NCBI RefSeq assembly: GCF_021462265.1
Contig: NZ_JAJONF010000006.1
Coordinates: forward strand, 62,001 to 126,000
Direction: 5' to 3'
Length of the DNA: 64,000 nt
Source: Streptomyces shenzhenensis
GTDB lineage: Bacteria > Actinomycetota > Actinomycetes > Streptomycetales > Streptomycetaceae
Part shown: positions 15,294 to 24,112 of the stretch, in pieces
Numbering within the stretch: position 1 is the stretch's first letter
Layout of the letters: each line of letters starts with the position of its first letter
The notes under the pieces: model-generated
The model's input: only the letters and a program-made list of their open reading frames with translations
Told to the model about the DNA's origin: nothing
Database searches by the model: none
Made by a program: the position numbers and the translations under genes

Positions 15294-16775
15294 GTGACGT
15301 CATCCTTGATCCGGGGTCGGCCGAGACGTGCCACCGGGCACATAGGTGTGCGGGTGGGGCACGCGGTGCTGGGCGGGGTGACCGGGGTGGTCTGGCTGGT
15401 GCTGCCGGTGATGACGAGCACCGTTCGAGATCCGGTTCCGGTGGCCGAGGGCGGCACGGTCGCCGCGGCCGACGTGGCGGACGGGGTACCGGCCGTCGAT
15501 TACGTGCTGCCGCTCGCGGTCGTGGCCGCGGCCGGCGCGCTGGGCGGCTACGGATACGTACGGCGGATACGGCGGGCCCGCTCGCGCACCACGCCGGGGA
15601 TCGTCTCTCCCGCACCGCCGGTGCCGTCGGCCCTCGACGTCGAGCGGCAGGCCCGGTCCTCCCTGGTCCTCGCCGACGACTGTGTGCGCGCGAGCCGGGA
15701 GGCCCTCGGGTACGTCGACGGGGGCGAGCCCGTCGTACGGGCCCTCAGGGCGGCCGAGACCGAGCTGGCGGCCGCGTTCGCGATATGGCGCCGGAACGAG
15801 GAGGGGGTGCCCGGGGACGACGCCGGCCGGCGGCAGGCACTGGTGGGTGTGGTCGGGCGGTGCGCCGAGGCGGGACGGCAATTGGACGCGGCCGCGGCTG
15901 AGTTCGACGCCGCGTGGGAAGCGGGGGGTGCGCTGGCGGTGGCCGAGGGGCGGTTCCGGAAGCTGGCGGGGCGGACCGGCAGGGTGGCGGGCGCGCTGGC
16001 CGAGGCGGGTGCGCGGTACGGGCCGGCCGCCCTCGCCCCTGTGGTCGGGTACGTCGAACAGGCCAAGGACCGGCTGGTGTTCGCGACGTCCCGGCTCAAC
16101 CAGGCCCGCCAGGCAGGGGATTCAGGTGACCGTGAGGGGTCCCGGCGGGGGGTGCGGGCCGCCGAGGGGGCCGTGGCGCAGGCCGGGGTGCTGCTGGGCG
16201 GGGCGGAGCGGCTGGCGCGGGAGCTGCGGACGGCGGCGGAGCTGGTGCCGGCCGCCCTGACGGGCGCGGAGGCGGAGCTCGCGGGGCTGCGGGGGACGAC
16301 CCCGTCGCCGCGGCTGACGCATGCCGACGCCGTGCTGGCCGCCGTGAGGGAGGAGGTGACCGGCGGGCCGTACGACCCGTTGGACGCCCTGCGCCGGGTC
16401 GTGCGCGCGGTGGAGGGAACGGGGGGCGGGCGGTCCGGGGTGATCGCGGCGGGGGCGGAGCTGGTGGCGCGCGGCGCGCTGGAGGCGGCGGACGACTTCG
16501 TGGGGACGCATCGGGGGGCGGTGGGGGTACAGGCCCGCGCGTTGCTGGCGGGCGCGCGGGGCGTGGCGCCGGCGGACACGGACCGGCTCGCCCGGAAGGC
16601 GCGGGAACTGGCGGAGCGGGACGTACGGGTGCACGGGAACCCGTACGCGGGGGAGGCCGCCCATGGCAGCGGGGTGACGGGGGCGGTGCTCGGGGGTGTG
16701 CTGCTGGGCGAGGAGGGGGACGGGGGGCCGGTGGTGGCCTTCGGGGGGCCGGAGAGCAGGGGGAGGCTGGGGTGA
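15294..16775 (+). CDS. Membrane-anchored alanine-rich helical protein, unknown function
   Basis: 493 aa from a GTG at 15294. Two hydrophobic segments lie near the N-terminus: VLGGVTGVVWLVLPV (about 26-40) and YVLPLAVVAAAGALGGYGYV (about 70-90). The rest is a long, Ala/Glu/Arg-rich helical cytoplasmic region typical of coiled-coil proteins (for instance LDAAAAEFDAAWEAGG and LNQARQAGDSGDREGS). No catalytic motif is visible. The C-terminal 30 residues are Gly-rich. It could be a scaffold or a PspA-like stress protein, but nothing in the sequence decides this. Coding bias is strong throughout, so the gene itself is not in doubt. Confidence 0.7.
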   Translation: MTSSLIRGRPRRATGHIGVRVGHAVLGGVTGVVWLVLPVMTSTVRDPVPVAEGGTVAAADVADGVPAVDYVLPLAVVAAAGALGGYGYVRRIRRARSRTTPGIVSPAPPVPSALDVERQARSSLVLADDCVRASREALGYVDGGEPVVRALRAAETELAAAFAIWRRNEEGVPGDDAGRRQALVGVVGRCAEAGRQLDAAAAEFDAAWEAGGALAVAEGRFRKLAGRTGRVAGALAEAGARYGPAALAPVVGYVEQAKDRLVFATSRLNQARQAGDSGDREGSRRGVRAAEGAVAQAGVLLGGAERLARELRTAAELVPAALTGAEAELAGLRGTTPSPRLTHADAVLAAVREEVTGGPYDPLDALRRVVRAVEGTGGGRSGVIAAGAELVARGALEAADDFVGTHRGAVGVQARALLAGARGVAPADTDRLARKARELAERDVRVHGNPYAGEAAHGSGVTGAVLGGVLLGEEGDGGPVVAFGGPESRGRLG

Positions 16776-16810
16776 CGCCCACGGGGGTGCCACGACCGGC
16801 CGTCGTGCGA

Positions 16811-17063
16811 CTGCGGGCGCACGGGGGCTGGCCGCGCAGTTCCCCGCGCCCCTTACGGGGCGCTTGAGCCGGGCGGGGTGACGAGTCACCGTCGCTGGTC
16901 GCGCCCACGCGGCGGAGCCGCACGTCAGACACAGCCCCGCGCCCCTTACGGGGCGCTGCCGCTGGCGCCTCTGAAAAGGAAGCGGGGCGGGTTAGCGTAC
17001 GCCCAGCAGGGCGCCCCAAAGGGGCGCGGGGAACTGCGCGACCAGCCCCCACGGCGCCGCACC
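16811..17063. repeat. Cluster of Streptomyces-type GC-hairpin repeats, partly inverted
   Basis: Three near-perfect hairpins with arms GCGCCCC/GGGGCGC occur at about 16846-16864, 16939-16956 and 17011-17027. The flanks repeat too: the segment around 16811-16852 (GGGGGCTGGCCGCGCAGTTCC) is an inverted copy of the one around 17021-17063 (GGGGAACTGCGCGACCAGCC). The middle copy carries the other flank type (GTCGCGCCCACGCGGCGGAG). They sit between the 3' ends of convergent genes, so they may also act as transcription terminators. Confidence 0.7.
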
Positions 17064-17089
17064 GGACGGACGGCCGGTACCACCCCTCC

Positions 17090-19678
17090 TCAGAACAGGC
17101 TGAGCAGAGCCTCCGCGGGGTCGGTCAGGCCCGTCTCGCCGTCCGGCAGCGGGAGTTCGAACCACACCGTCTTGCCCCGCGGCGTCCGGCGTGAGCCCCA
17201 CGCCGCGCTGAGCAGCCCGACCAGTTGCAGCCCACGCCCGCCCTCGTCGGTGTCCCGCGCCCTGCGGCGCCTCGGCTGGACCAGACCGGAGTCCCAGACT
17301 TCGCACACCAGGGTGCGGTCGAGCAGGAGGCGCAGCCGTATCTCGCCCTCGCCGTACCGCAGCGCGTTGGTGACCAGCTCACTGACCAGGAGTTCCGTCG
17401 TGTCGACCAGCGGCTCCAGGTCCCATGTGAGCAGCTGGCCGCGCGCGTACTCGCGGGCGCGGCCCACACTGCGCGGCTCGCGCGGCAGCGTCCAGTCGCC
17501 GACCGACTCGGCCGGCAGCCCCTGGACCCGTGCCATCAGCAGCGCGATGTCGTCCTCGCCGTGATGCGTGTCGAGGGTGCTGAGGACGTGGTCGCAGACG
17601 TCCTCAAGCGGCTGGGACGGGTCGGTGAGGGCCCCGACGAACGCCTGGAGGCCCTCGTCCAGGGGGTGGTCGCGGGATTCGACCAGGCCGTCGGTGTAGA
17701 GAGCGAGAAGGGATCCCTCGGGAAGGTCCACCTCGACCTCCTCGAAGGGCTCGCCGCCGACGCCGAGCGGCATGCCGGGCGGCACGTCGAGCATCAGGGC
17801 GGCCTCGCCGGGTTCCACGAGGACGGGCGGCAGATGGCCGGCGTTGGCGAACGTACAGCGCCTGGTGACGGAGTCGTAGACGGCGTACACGCAGGTCGCC
17901 AGGTAGACCTCGGAGAGGTCGGCGTCGCGGGGCTGGCGGGCGGTGCGGGTGGCCTGCTGAACCCCGCCGGGGGTGCCGAGGCCGCGGGCGATCTCGTCCA
18001 GTGCGGAGAGCACTTCGGCCGGTTCGAGGTCGAGCAGGGCCAGCGTGCGCACGGCGGTGCGGAGTTCGCCCATCGCGACCGCCGCGCGAAGACCCCGTCC
18101 CATCACGTCGCCCACCACCAACGCCGTGCGGTGGCCGGGGAGTTCTATGACGTCGAACCAGTCGCCGCCGACCTCGGTGGCCGCGTTGCCGGGCAGGTAG
18201 CGGCAGGCGATGTCCAGGCCGGAGGCCTCCGGGTCGCCGGGCGGGAGCAGGGACCGTTGCAGTATCAACGCGCGTTCGTGCTCGCGCCGGTAGAGGCGGG
18301 CGTTGTCGATGCACACGGCGGCGCGCGCGGCCAGCTCGACGGCGAGGTCCCGGTCGCGGTCGCCGAACGGTTCGCTGCCCTTGGTGCGGGCGAACTGGGC
18401 GAGGCCGACGACCGTGTCGTGGGCGACCATGGGCACGGCCAGCGTGGACTGGACCAGGCCGCCCTCCGCCGCCGGCACACGCTGCGGGCGGGCGGTGCGC
18501 AGGGCGTCCGCGCAGGGGGAGTTGAAGGGGTAGTGGTGGACCGCGCCGACGGCGACGGCGGCCCCGCCGCCCACGAAGGGGGCGTCGGAGACCGCGCTGG
18601 CGAAGGCGACCCGGCGCAGCTCGGCGCTGCCGTCGGCAAGACCGGGCGGGGCCTCGTCGCCGGCCAGCAGGCCCTGGTAGAGGTCGACGGTGGCGAGGTC
18701 GCAGAAGCCGGGGACGACCACGTCGAGGAGTTCGCGGGCGGTGGTCTCCAGGTCGAGGGAGTTGCCTATGCGGGCGCCGGCCTCGTTGAGGAGGGCGAGA
18801 TTACGCCGGGCGGCGGCGGCCTCACGGGCGGCGGCACGGCGGGCGGTGATGTCCAGGCCGAGCCAGGCGACGCCGATGGGGCGGCCGGTGCCGCTGTGCA
18901 CCCGGTAGAGGTTGATGGACCAGTGGCGGCGCTCCTGGGAGCCTGGCACGAAGCCCGTGACGTGCATGTCCGTGATGGAGTTGCCGGTCTCCAGGACCCG
19001 CCGCAGGGTGGCCGCGACCCGCTCGGCCTCGGAGCGCGGCAGATAGTCGTGGACGCCCTTGCCGCGGTGGTCCTCGGGAGTGCCGCCGAAGACGGAGGAG
19101 AACTGCACGTTGGCGCGGCGGATCCGCAGGTCGGTGTCGATCAGCAGGAAGCCGAACGGAGATTGACCGAATATCGCCTGCGAGGCCGCGAGGTCGGTCT
19201 CGATGCTGCGTAGGGTACGGACGTCGACCACGATGCACACGGCCGCGTTCTCGCCCTCGGCGGTGCGGGTGGGCATGACGTAGACCTCGGCGAGGCCCTC
19301 CTCGCCGCGCTTGCCGTCCGCCGTGTCGGGCATCCGGAACGGGACCACGCCGGTCCACTCCCGCCCGTCCAGGATCTCGGCCATCTTCCGCTGGCCGCGC
19401 TCGCGCAGGTCGGGGTCGACGAACGCGTCGATGGGGTCCATGCCGACGGCGCGCTCGGCGGGGATACCGAAGATCTGCTCGGCGCGCAGGCTCCACTGGT
19501 CGACCAGGCCGCCGACGCCGATGGAGAACGAGGCCGCCTTGATGTAGTCGTAGATCGAGCCGGGCGGGCTGGTCTGCCACATGGCGTCGCCGGGGGCCGC
19601 GGCCGTCTCCGCCGTCCCCGCCCTCACGCCGTCCGACGGGTCCTCGGACTCCGTGGCCTTAGCTGGTATCTCGCTCAC
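17090..19678 (-). CDS. PAS/GAF-sensing SpoIIE-family serine phosphatase with C-terminal anti-sigma-type ATPase domain
   Basis: 862-aa multidomain signalling protein of the RsbU/SpoIIE type. In order it shows a PAS domain (about 40-130, WSLRAEQIFGIPAERAVGMD), a second PAS (about 155-275, GFLLIDTDLRIRRANVQF), a GAF domain (about 290-440) and a PP2C-like SpoIIE phosphatase (about 455-680: GGDWFDVIEL, VVGDVMGRG, LYTDGLVE, DDIALLMAR). A HATPase_c_2 kinase-like domain closes it (about 700-850: LLVSELVTNALRYGEG, GRGLQLVGLLS). No transmembrane segment is present, so it senses cytoplasmic signals. I prefer GTG 19678, which has GGAGGGG 9 nt upstream, to ATG 19720. Such proteins control anti-sigma/anti-anti-sigma switches by dephosphorylation; the target partners are not in this window. 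Confidence 0.9.
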   Translation of the reverse strand: MSEIPAKATESEDPSDGVRAGTAETAAAPGDAMWQTSPPGSIYDYIKAASFSIGVGGLVDQWSLRAEQIFGIPAERAVGMDPIDAFVDPDLRERGQRKMAEILDGREWTGVVPFRMPDTADGKRGEEGLAEVYVMPTRTAEGENAAVCIVVDVRTLRSIETDLAASQAIFGQSPFGFLLIDTDLRIRRANVQFSSVFGGTPEDHRGKGVHDYLPRSEAERVAATLRRVLETGNSITDMHVTGFVPGSQERRHWSINLYRVHSGTGRPIGVAWLGLDITARRAAAREAAAARRNLALLNEAGARIGNSLDLETTARELLDVVVPGFCDLATVDLYQGLLAGDEAPPGLADGSAELRRVAFASAVSDAPFVGGGAAVAVGAVHHYPFNSPCADALRTARPQRVPAAEGGLVQSTLAVPMVAHDTVVGLAQFARTKGSEPFGDRDRDLAVELAARAAVCIDNARLYRREHERALILQRSLLPPGDPEASGLDIACRYLPGNAATEVGGDWFDVIELPGHRTALVVGDVMGRGLRAAVAMGELRTAVRTLALLDLEPAEVLSALDEIARGLGTPGGVQQATRTARQPRDADLSEVYLATCVYAVYDSVTRRCTFANAGHLPPVLVEPGEAALMLDVPPGMPLGVGGEPFEEVEVDLPEGSLLALYTDGLVESRDHPLDEGLQAFVGALTDPSQPLEDVCDHVLSTLDTHHGEDDIALLMARVQGLPAESVGDWTLPREPRSVGRAREYARGQLLTWDLEPLVDTTELLVSELVTNALRYGEGEIRLRLLLDRTLVCEVWDSGLVQPRRRRARDTDEGGRGLQLVGLLSAAWGSRRTPRGKTVWFELPLPDGETGLTDPAEALLSLF

Positions 19679-19937
19679 GCGAACCGTCCCCTCCAGCTCA
19701 CCGCGCCCGGCACCGGTCACCGGGTGCGGCTGCCCGCAGTATCCAGCACTACGGCGCCGCCTGACACGGTGTTCACGATCACAGCACGGTCCCGACGATT
19801 TCCGGACCGGACCGTGACAACACTTTCAGTCTTCTAACCAGGGAACACGGCGTCGAACCACGTAGTCCGGCACGCGTTGATCAGCCACTCTCGCGGGTGG
19901 ACCGCGTCGCCCCGCGTGTACACCCCGTTCACCCGGT
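19679..19937. promoter_or_regulatory. Gap between the phosphatase gene and the ATPase gene
   Basis: About 260 bp upstream of the phosphatase start and downstream of the small ATPase gene. It presumably holds the phosphatase promoter; the least GC-rich stretch is about 19760-19845. No gene is visible. Confidence 0.35.
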
Positions 19938-20345
19938 TCACCCCGGTACGGCCAACTCGAACCAGACCGTCTTCCCGTTGGCGCCGGGCAGGGTGCCCCA
20001 GCTGCGCGAGGAGCCCGCCACCAGTTGCAGACCGCGGCCGCTCTCGTCGTCGGGGCTGGCGGCGCGTTCGCGTGGCGGGTCCGGGAGCGGGTCGGAGACC
20101 TCGACCCGCAGGGTGTCGCCGAGCTGTGGGGGGCGGACGAGGCGGACGCCGATGGGGCCGGTGGCGTGTCGTAGCGCGTTGGTGACGAGTTCGCTGACCA
20201 GCAGGGCGGTGACGTCGGCGAGGGTGTCCAGGCCCCAGCCGCGCAGTTGGTCACGGACCGCGGTCCGGGCGGCGCGCACGGCGCCCGGTTCCGCGGGAAA
20301 GGTCCACTCGACGGTGTCACCTTCGGTGTCGATCACACCGATCAC
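19938..20345 (-). CDS. Stand-alone ATP-binding protein of the anti-sigma factor/serine kinase type (HATPase_c_2)
   Basis: 135-aa RsbW-like GHKL ATPase. The N box is LLVSELVTNALRHATG (about 50-65) and the G1/G2 region GRGLQLVAGSSRSWG follows, ending KTVWFELAVPG. These blocks closely match the C-terminal domain of the adjacent multidomain phosphatase (same LLVSELVTNALR, same GRGLQLV, same KTVWFEL), so the two are relatives, perhaps from a local duplication. Streptomyces encodes dozens of these small ATPases; most phosphorylate STAS-domain antagonists or bind sigma factors. No sigma factor or STAS gene is nearby. Confidence 0.85.
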   Translation of the reverse strand: MIGVIDTEGDTVEWTFPAEPGAVRAARTAVRDQLRGWGLDTLADVTALLVSELVTNALRHATGPIGVRLVRPPQLGDTLRVEVSDPLPDPPRERAASPDDESGRGLQLVAGSSRSWGTLPGANGKTVWFELAVPG

Positions 20346-20499
20346 TTCCCAGTCGCTTCCGTGGCTGCGAGCCCGGCCATGTCCGGTTTCATGGGGTTAA
20401 TGGGCACATACCCGATTACCGGGGGGCAGTACCGCAGGCGAAGGCGCACTGTGGTGCGAACGGCTTACGCCGGGGGCCGTGCGCCTGGGAGCTCGGGGG

Positions 20500-20900
20500 T
20501 GCGCGTGCGGGGCGGGTGCGGGTGCGTCGTGGCTTGTCGCGCCCGCGCGGCGGTAGCCGCATATTCGGTACGGCCCCGCGCCCCCAGCCGTCGGGGCTTC
20601 GCCCCTGACCCCAGCGACTTGCCACCCCCGCGCGGCGCCGGCCGCGCACTCGGTACGGGCACATGCCCCTCTTCGTCGGCGCTTCACCCCCGACACAAGC
20701 CGCTCGTCACTCCCGCGCGGCGCCGGCCGCACATTCAGCACAGCCCCGCGCCCCTGCCCGCCGGCGCTTCACCCCTGCCTCAAGCCCCTTGGCGCACCCG
20801 CGCCGCGTGTTCAGTACGGCGCGCCCCTGTCCGTGGACGCTATGCCCCGCCTCAAGCCGCTTGCCACGCCCGCGCGGCGCCGGCCGCGTGTGCGGTACGG
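20500..20900. repeat. Degenerate tandem array of about 85-bp units
   Basis: The landmark CCCGCGCGG recurs at 20543, 20627, 20712, 20797 (as CCCGCGCCG) and 20869, i.e. spacings of 84, 85, 85 and 72. Each unit runs GCGCCCC-type arm, GGCGCTTCRCCCCTG, CAAGCCGCTTGCCAC, CCCGCGCGGCGCCGGCCGC, then a CATTCGGTACGG-like end. The unit resembles the interspersed hairpin repeats elsewhere in the window. Long open frames cross it on both strands, but their codon phase changes with each unit, so they are not genes. Confidence 0.75.
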
Positions 20901-20931
20901 GCGGGGGCACGGGAGGGGCGGGGTTTCGGAC

Positions 20932-21339
20932 CTACCCCCACCGGTCCGCCGTCGCGGTCACCTCGCGGACCGCCGGGACGTCCTGGTCCAGCCAGTTCAC
21001 GTCCCAGATCTGCGCCGGGGCCAGCCAGCGCAGTTCGTCGTGGTCCTGGAGGGGCTTGGGGGCGGGGGAGGCGGGGTGGAGGCGGGCCGTCCACACCTGG
21101 AGGACGTACGGGGGGCGCAGCGGCCACTCCCCCGGCACCCGTGTCAGCGTCTCCGCCTCCACGCCCAGTTCCTCGCGCAGTTCGCGCACCAGGGCGTGCT
21201 CGGGGGTCTCGTCCGGCTCCACCTTGCCGCCGGGGAGTTCCCAGCGGCCGGCCAGGTCGGGGGGTGCGCTGCGGCGGGCCGCGAGGAGGCGGCCGGCGTC
21301 GAGCAGGGCGGCTCCGACCACCACGATCCGTTCGCTCAT
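20932..21339 (-). CDS. Nudix hydrolase (MutT/CTP pyrophosphohydrolase type)
   Basis: 135 aa. The Nudix box occupies about residues 37-59: GGKVEPDE at its start, then the REL.EE.G core (RELREELGV), matching GX5EX7REUXEEXGU. The protein begins VVVGAALLDAGRLLAARR and has WELPGGK just before the box, both characteristic of MutT and CTP pyrophosphohydrolases that cleanse (oxidised) nucleotides. Exact substrate is unknown. It is transcribed leftwards just behind the SPOR-like gene (21 bp gap), probably in one operon. Confidence 0.9.
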   Translation of the reverse strand: MSERIVVVGAALLDAGRLLAARRSAPPDLAGRWELPGGKVEPDETPEHALVRELREELGVEAETLTRVPGEWPLRPPYVLQVWTARLHPASPAPKPLQDHDELRWLAPAQIWDVNWLDQDVPAVREVTATADRWG

Positions 21340-21360
21340 GGGCCGGAGCCTACGGGAGGC

Positions 21361-21558
21361 TCAGTTACGGGCGGCGCTCTCCCCGTTGCTGTGGCCGACG
21401 CGCTCGACCCAGTAGAGCTGCTTGTGCCCGCGGTCGTCGAGACTGTCGGCGATCTTCTGGGCCTCGGCCCGGGTCGCGTACCGGCCGACGCGGTAGCGAT
21501 TGCCGTTGTCGTCCTGCCGTATGACCAGCCAGGGGAGAGAGACCGTGCCTTCCGTCAT
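21361..21558 (-). CDS. Small SPOR-like domain protein
   Basis: 65 aa from the ATG at 21558, which has GGAGGGG 5 nt upstream; the frame opens further up at 21591 but that start lacks a site. The sequence LVIRQDDNGNRYRVGRYATRAEAQKIADSL has the aromatic and Arg-Ala-Ala pattern of SPOR peptidoglycan-binding repeats. No signal peptide is present, so it is probably cytoplasmic in spite of the fold. Similar tiny proteins are widespread in Streptomyces without known function. Confidence 0.75.
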   Translation of the reverse strand: MTEGTVSLPWLVIRQDDNGNRYRVGRYATRAEAQKIADSLDDRGHKQLYWVERVGHSNGESAARN

Positions 21559-21887
21559 CGCGCCCCTCCGCATCTCCCGGCTCCCGCCCATCCCCGCCCC
21601 GCTAAGGAAACCGCACTCCGCATATGCCCGAGCGTACGCCTAACCTTTACGCAGCGAATACGCCTTTTCACAAAGAGGTACGCAACCAGCCAGAACGTCG
21701 GGGGCGCACGGCCACGAATGCGCCGTGCGCACGCCTCCCGTTTCGGGTTCGCGAGCTTGCCGCGGAGACCCCGGCCACCTGGGACAACGGCCGGATCGCT
21801 ACGGTGGGGCACAGGTCCGGACCTGGGTCGTGAAGGCGTCAACCACCGCAAGGGTGTGCGCTACTTCACTCACAGGTGGTACGGACG
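21559..21887. promoter_or_regulatory. Promoter region of the SPOR-like/Nudix unit, with a small duplication
   Basis: About 330 bp. On the minus strand a TTGTGA box (about 21672-21677) and TAAAGG 18 bp later could be the promoter of the SPOR-like gene; this is a by-eye guess. At 21859-21886 the last codons of the GntR gene appear twice in imperfect tandem (GCTACTTCACTCACAGGTGG, then GCTACTTCACCGGCAGATGG). No gene is seen. Confidence 0.35.
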
Positions 21888-22640
21888 CTACTTCACCGGC
21901 AGATGGTAGGACGCCCGGTAGCGGTCGGCCGGAATGACGACGTCCGCGGTCTCCACCGGGCGGCCCGAGGCGTAGTACGTCCGCTGGATGACGAGGACGA
22001 CATGGCCCGGGACCCCGCCCAGGACGAGCAGTTCCTCGGCGAGGCCGGGGCGGGCACCGACCTCCTCGGTGACGTTGTCCACGACGACGTCGATGGCGCG
22101 CATCCGCTCGACCACGCCCATCCCGCCGAGCGGGCCCTCCTCGGGCAGCATCACGGGGGTGCGGCCGGTGACGGCGAGGGGCTCCCAGGAAGTGGAGAGC
22201 ATCATCGGGTCACCCGCGTCCCGGAACAGGTACCGGGTGCGCATCACGCGGTCGCCGAGACGGATGCCGAGCCGGTCGGCGATCGCGGCGCCGGCCTCGG
22301 TCTGCTCGCTGCTGGACTCCCAGGTGCCGCGCGCGGCCGCGTCGGACTGCTCCTGCCGGAACGGGGTGGCGCCGCCGGCCGGGCGGAACCCGGAGCGGGC
22401 CACCCGCCGGGGCACGGGCCGCTCGCGCACGTAGGTCCCGGAGCCGGAGCGGCCCTCGACCAGCCCCTCGGCCATCAGCACCTTGCGGGCCTCCAGGGCG
22501 ACCGTGTCCGAGACGCCGTACTCCTCGCGGATCCGGGCCTGGGAAGGCAGCCGGGTGTGCGGCGGCAGCGAACCGTCGACGATTTTCTTACGGAGATCAC
22601 CCGCGACACGCAGATACGCCGGCTGCTCACCGAAAGTCAC
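21888..22640 (-). CDS. GntR-family transcriptional regulator with UTRA domain (HutC subfamily)
   Basis: 250 aa. The N-terminal winged helix-turn-helix shows RVAGDLRKKIVDGSLPPHTR, LPSQARIREEYGVSDTVALEA and LVEGRSGSGTYV (about 8-72). A C-terminal ligand-binding UTRA domain follows (VMRTRYLF, LVIQRTYYASGRPVETADVV, ending DRYRASYHLPVK). The start is GTG 22640 with GGGAG 6 nt upstream. HutC-type regulators sense small metabolites; neither ligand nor targets can be named. No obvious target operon adjoins. It may be autoregulated, but I see no clean operator upstream. Confidence 0.88.
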   Translation of the reverse strand: MTFGEQPAYLRVAGDLRKKIVDGSLPPHTRLPSQARIREEYGVSDTVALEARKVLMAEGLVEGRSGSGTYVRERPVPRRVARSGFRPAGGATPFRQEQSDAAARGTWESSSEQTEAGAAIADRLGIRLGDRVMRTRYLFRDAGDPMMLSTSWEPLAVTGRTPVMLPEEGPLGGMGVVERMRAIDVVVDNVTEEVGARPGLAEELLVLGGVPGHVVLVIQRTYYASGRPVETADVVIPADRYRASYHLPVK

Positions 22641-22787
22641 TGGCCGCTCCCATCAGGTTGTACAGACAGCAACAGCGTGGCAACCGTGGGTTGAGCCGTG
22701 CAAGCAAAGGCCAGAGAATCACTCGATGTGATGACATACGGCCCGGGGAGGCTTTACGCAGGCACTTTCTCCCCGCTATGGCTGTGA

Positions 22788-24011
22788 TCACACCTCCAGG
22801 CCGGAGCCGGTTCCTCCGCTGCCGGAGCCGCCGCCTCCGCCGTCGTCCGAGGGCGGGGTGGTGGCGAGGCCCAGAGCCTTGCGCGCGGTGACGGTCCGCT
22901 TCGGGTCGAGCAGCGTCCAGCCCTTGTCGTAGTGGGCGTAGTACGTGTGCGCGTCCGTGGCCCGCGCGGCCTTCGCCCACTGCGTCTTCGCCTGGTCCAG
23001 GTCCGCGATCAGGTCACTCACCGGCCGCTTCGCGTCCGGACCCCAGCCGTACGCGCGCAGCATCGCGGTCTGCTTGCCGACGGCGGTGGTCACCCGGCCC
23101 GCCCACCGCCGGTAGCCGGGCAGGTCGTCCTCGACGTACTGCGCCTCGGGAACGGTGGCGAGGGCGGAGTTGAGGACGTGCGCGGCATCGAGGTAGGCGA
23201 CCTGGTCCGCGTCCAGCACGCTCTCGTCGTTGCGCAGCGAACCGGACAGGGTCCTGCCCTCGGTCGTGTTGCCGAAGACGCAGGCGACCTCCCGGTCGCC
23301 GTACTTCCAGCTGTCCTCGCTGGGCGTGAAGTAGTACACGTCGACGTCGTCGGGGATCGCCCAGCCGTCCATCGCGTAGCCGTCCTCCAGCGCGTAGCAG
23401 CGCTCGTCGGCGGATGTGCCGACGCTGTCGTCGCCCGGGTAGGACGAGCCCTTGAGCCGGTAGGTGGCGAAGACCTCGCCGTCGTGCGTCTTCGCGCAGT
23501 CCACGACGTCGACGTCGGAGACCAGGTCGCCGGTGAGCGTGCCGTCGGGGGTGTCGAAGCAGTCGCCGGTGGACAGCGAGAGGCTGGAGCTGTCGCTCGC
23601 GCCCTCCTTGACGCCGTACCAGATCTCGCCCGCCCCGCCGGTGGCCAGCACCAGCACCCACAGGGCCAGCCCGGCCGACGACAACACCGACCCGATGACC
23701 GCCATCGCCTTGCCGCGCTCACCGCGCCGGCGGATCTGGCTCAGGCCGATCAGCCCCAGCAGCAGCCCGACCCCCGGCAGGAAGCACAGCAGCCCGAGCA
23801 CGAGGGAGGCGATGGCGAGCCCGTTGACGGGCGGCTCGGGGACGTAGGGGCCGTAGCCCTGCCCCCAGGGCTGGTACGGCCCCGGGTACGGCTGGGGCGG
23901 CTGCTGCCCGTACGGTCCCTGCGGGTACTGCGGGTACTGCGGGTGGCCCGACTGGGGCGGCTGGTAGGGCCCTTGCGGCTGATGGGGGCCGGGGGGCGGA
24001 GGTATGGACAC
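22788..24011 (-). CDS. DUF4190-type membrane protein with septum-formation-like extracellular domain
   Basis: 407 aa from GTG 24011 (AGGAG 10 nt upstream). The first 60 residues are a Pro/Gln/Tyr-rich cytoplasmic tail (PQYPQYPQGPYGQQPPQPY). Two membrane helices follow (LAIASLVLGLLCFLPGVGLL, AVIGSVLSSAGLALWVLVLA) with the DUF4190 loop IGLSQIRRRGERGKAMA between them. The outer domain of about 280 residues has TGDCFDTPDGTL, VDVVDCAKTHDGEVFA and a further Cys pair, as in septum-formation (DUF4190/Septum_form) proteins of actinobacteria. The tail is a Gly/Ser linker. Function is unknown; a role at the cell envelope is inferred from topology. Confidence 0.8.
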   Translation of the reverse strand: MSIPPPPGPHQPQGPYQPPQSGHPQYPQYPQGPYGQQPPQPYPGPYQPWGQGYGPYVPEPPVNGLAIASLVLGLLCFLPGVGLLLGLIGLSQIRRRGERGKAMAVIGSVLSSAGLALWVLVLATGGAGEIWYGVKEGASDSSSLSLSTGDCFDTPDGTLTGDLVSDVDVVDCAKTHDGEVFATYRLKGSSYPGDDSVGTSADERCYALEDGYAMDGWAIPDDVDVYYFTPSEDSWKYGDREVACVFGNTTEGRTLSGSLRNDESVLDADQVAYLDAAHVLNSALATVPEAQYVEDDLPGYRRWAGRVTTAVGKQTAMLRAYGWGPDAKRPVSDLIADLDQAKTQWAKAARATDAHTYYAHYDKGWTLLDPKRTVTARKALGLATTPPSDDGGGGGSGSGGTGSGLEV

Positions 24012-24112
24012 CGGTACCGTGCTCCTGAGGGGGCGTCTGGCCGCGGGGAAACGCACGGCTGAACTGACGTACGACTGCGCGCATCGTAAGCGCGCCGTGA
24101 ACGGGGGCGGAA

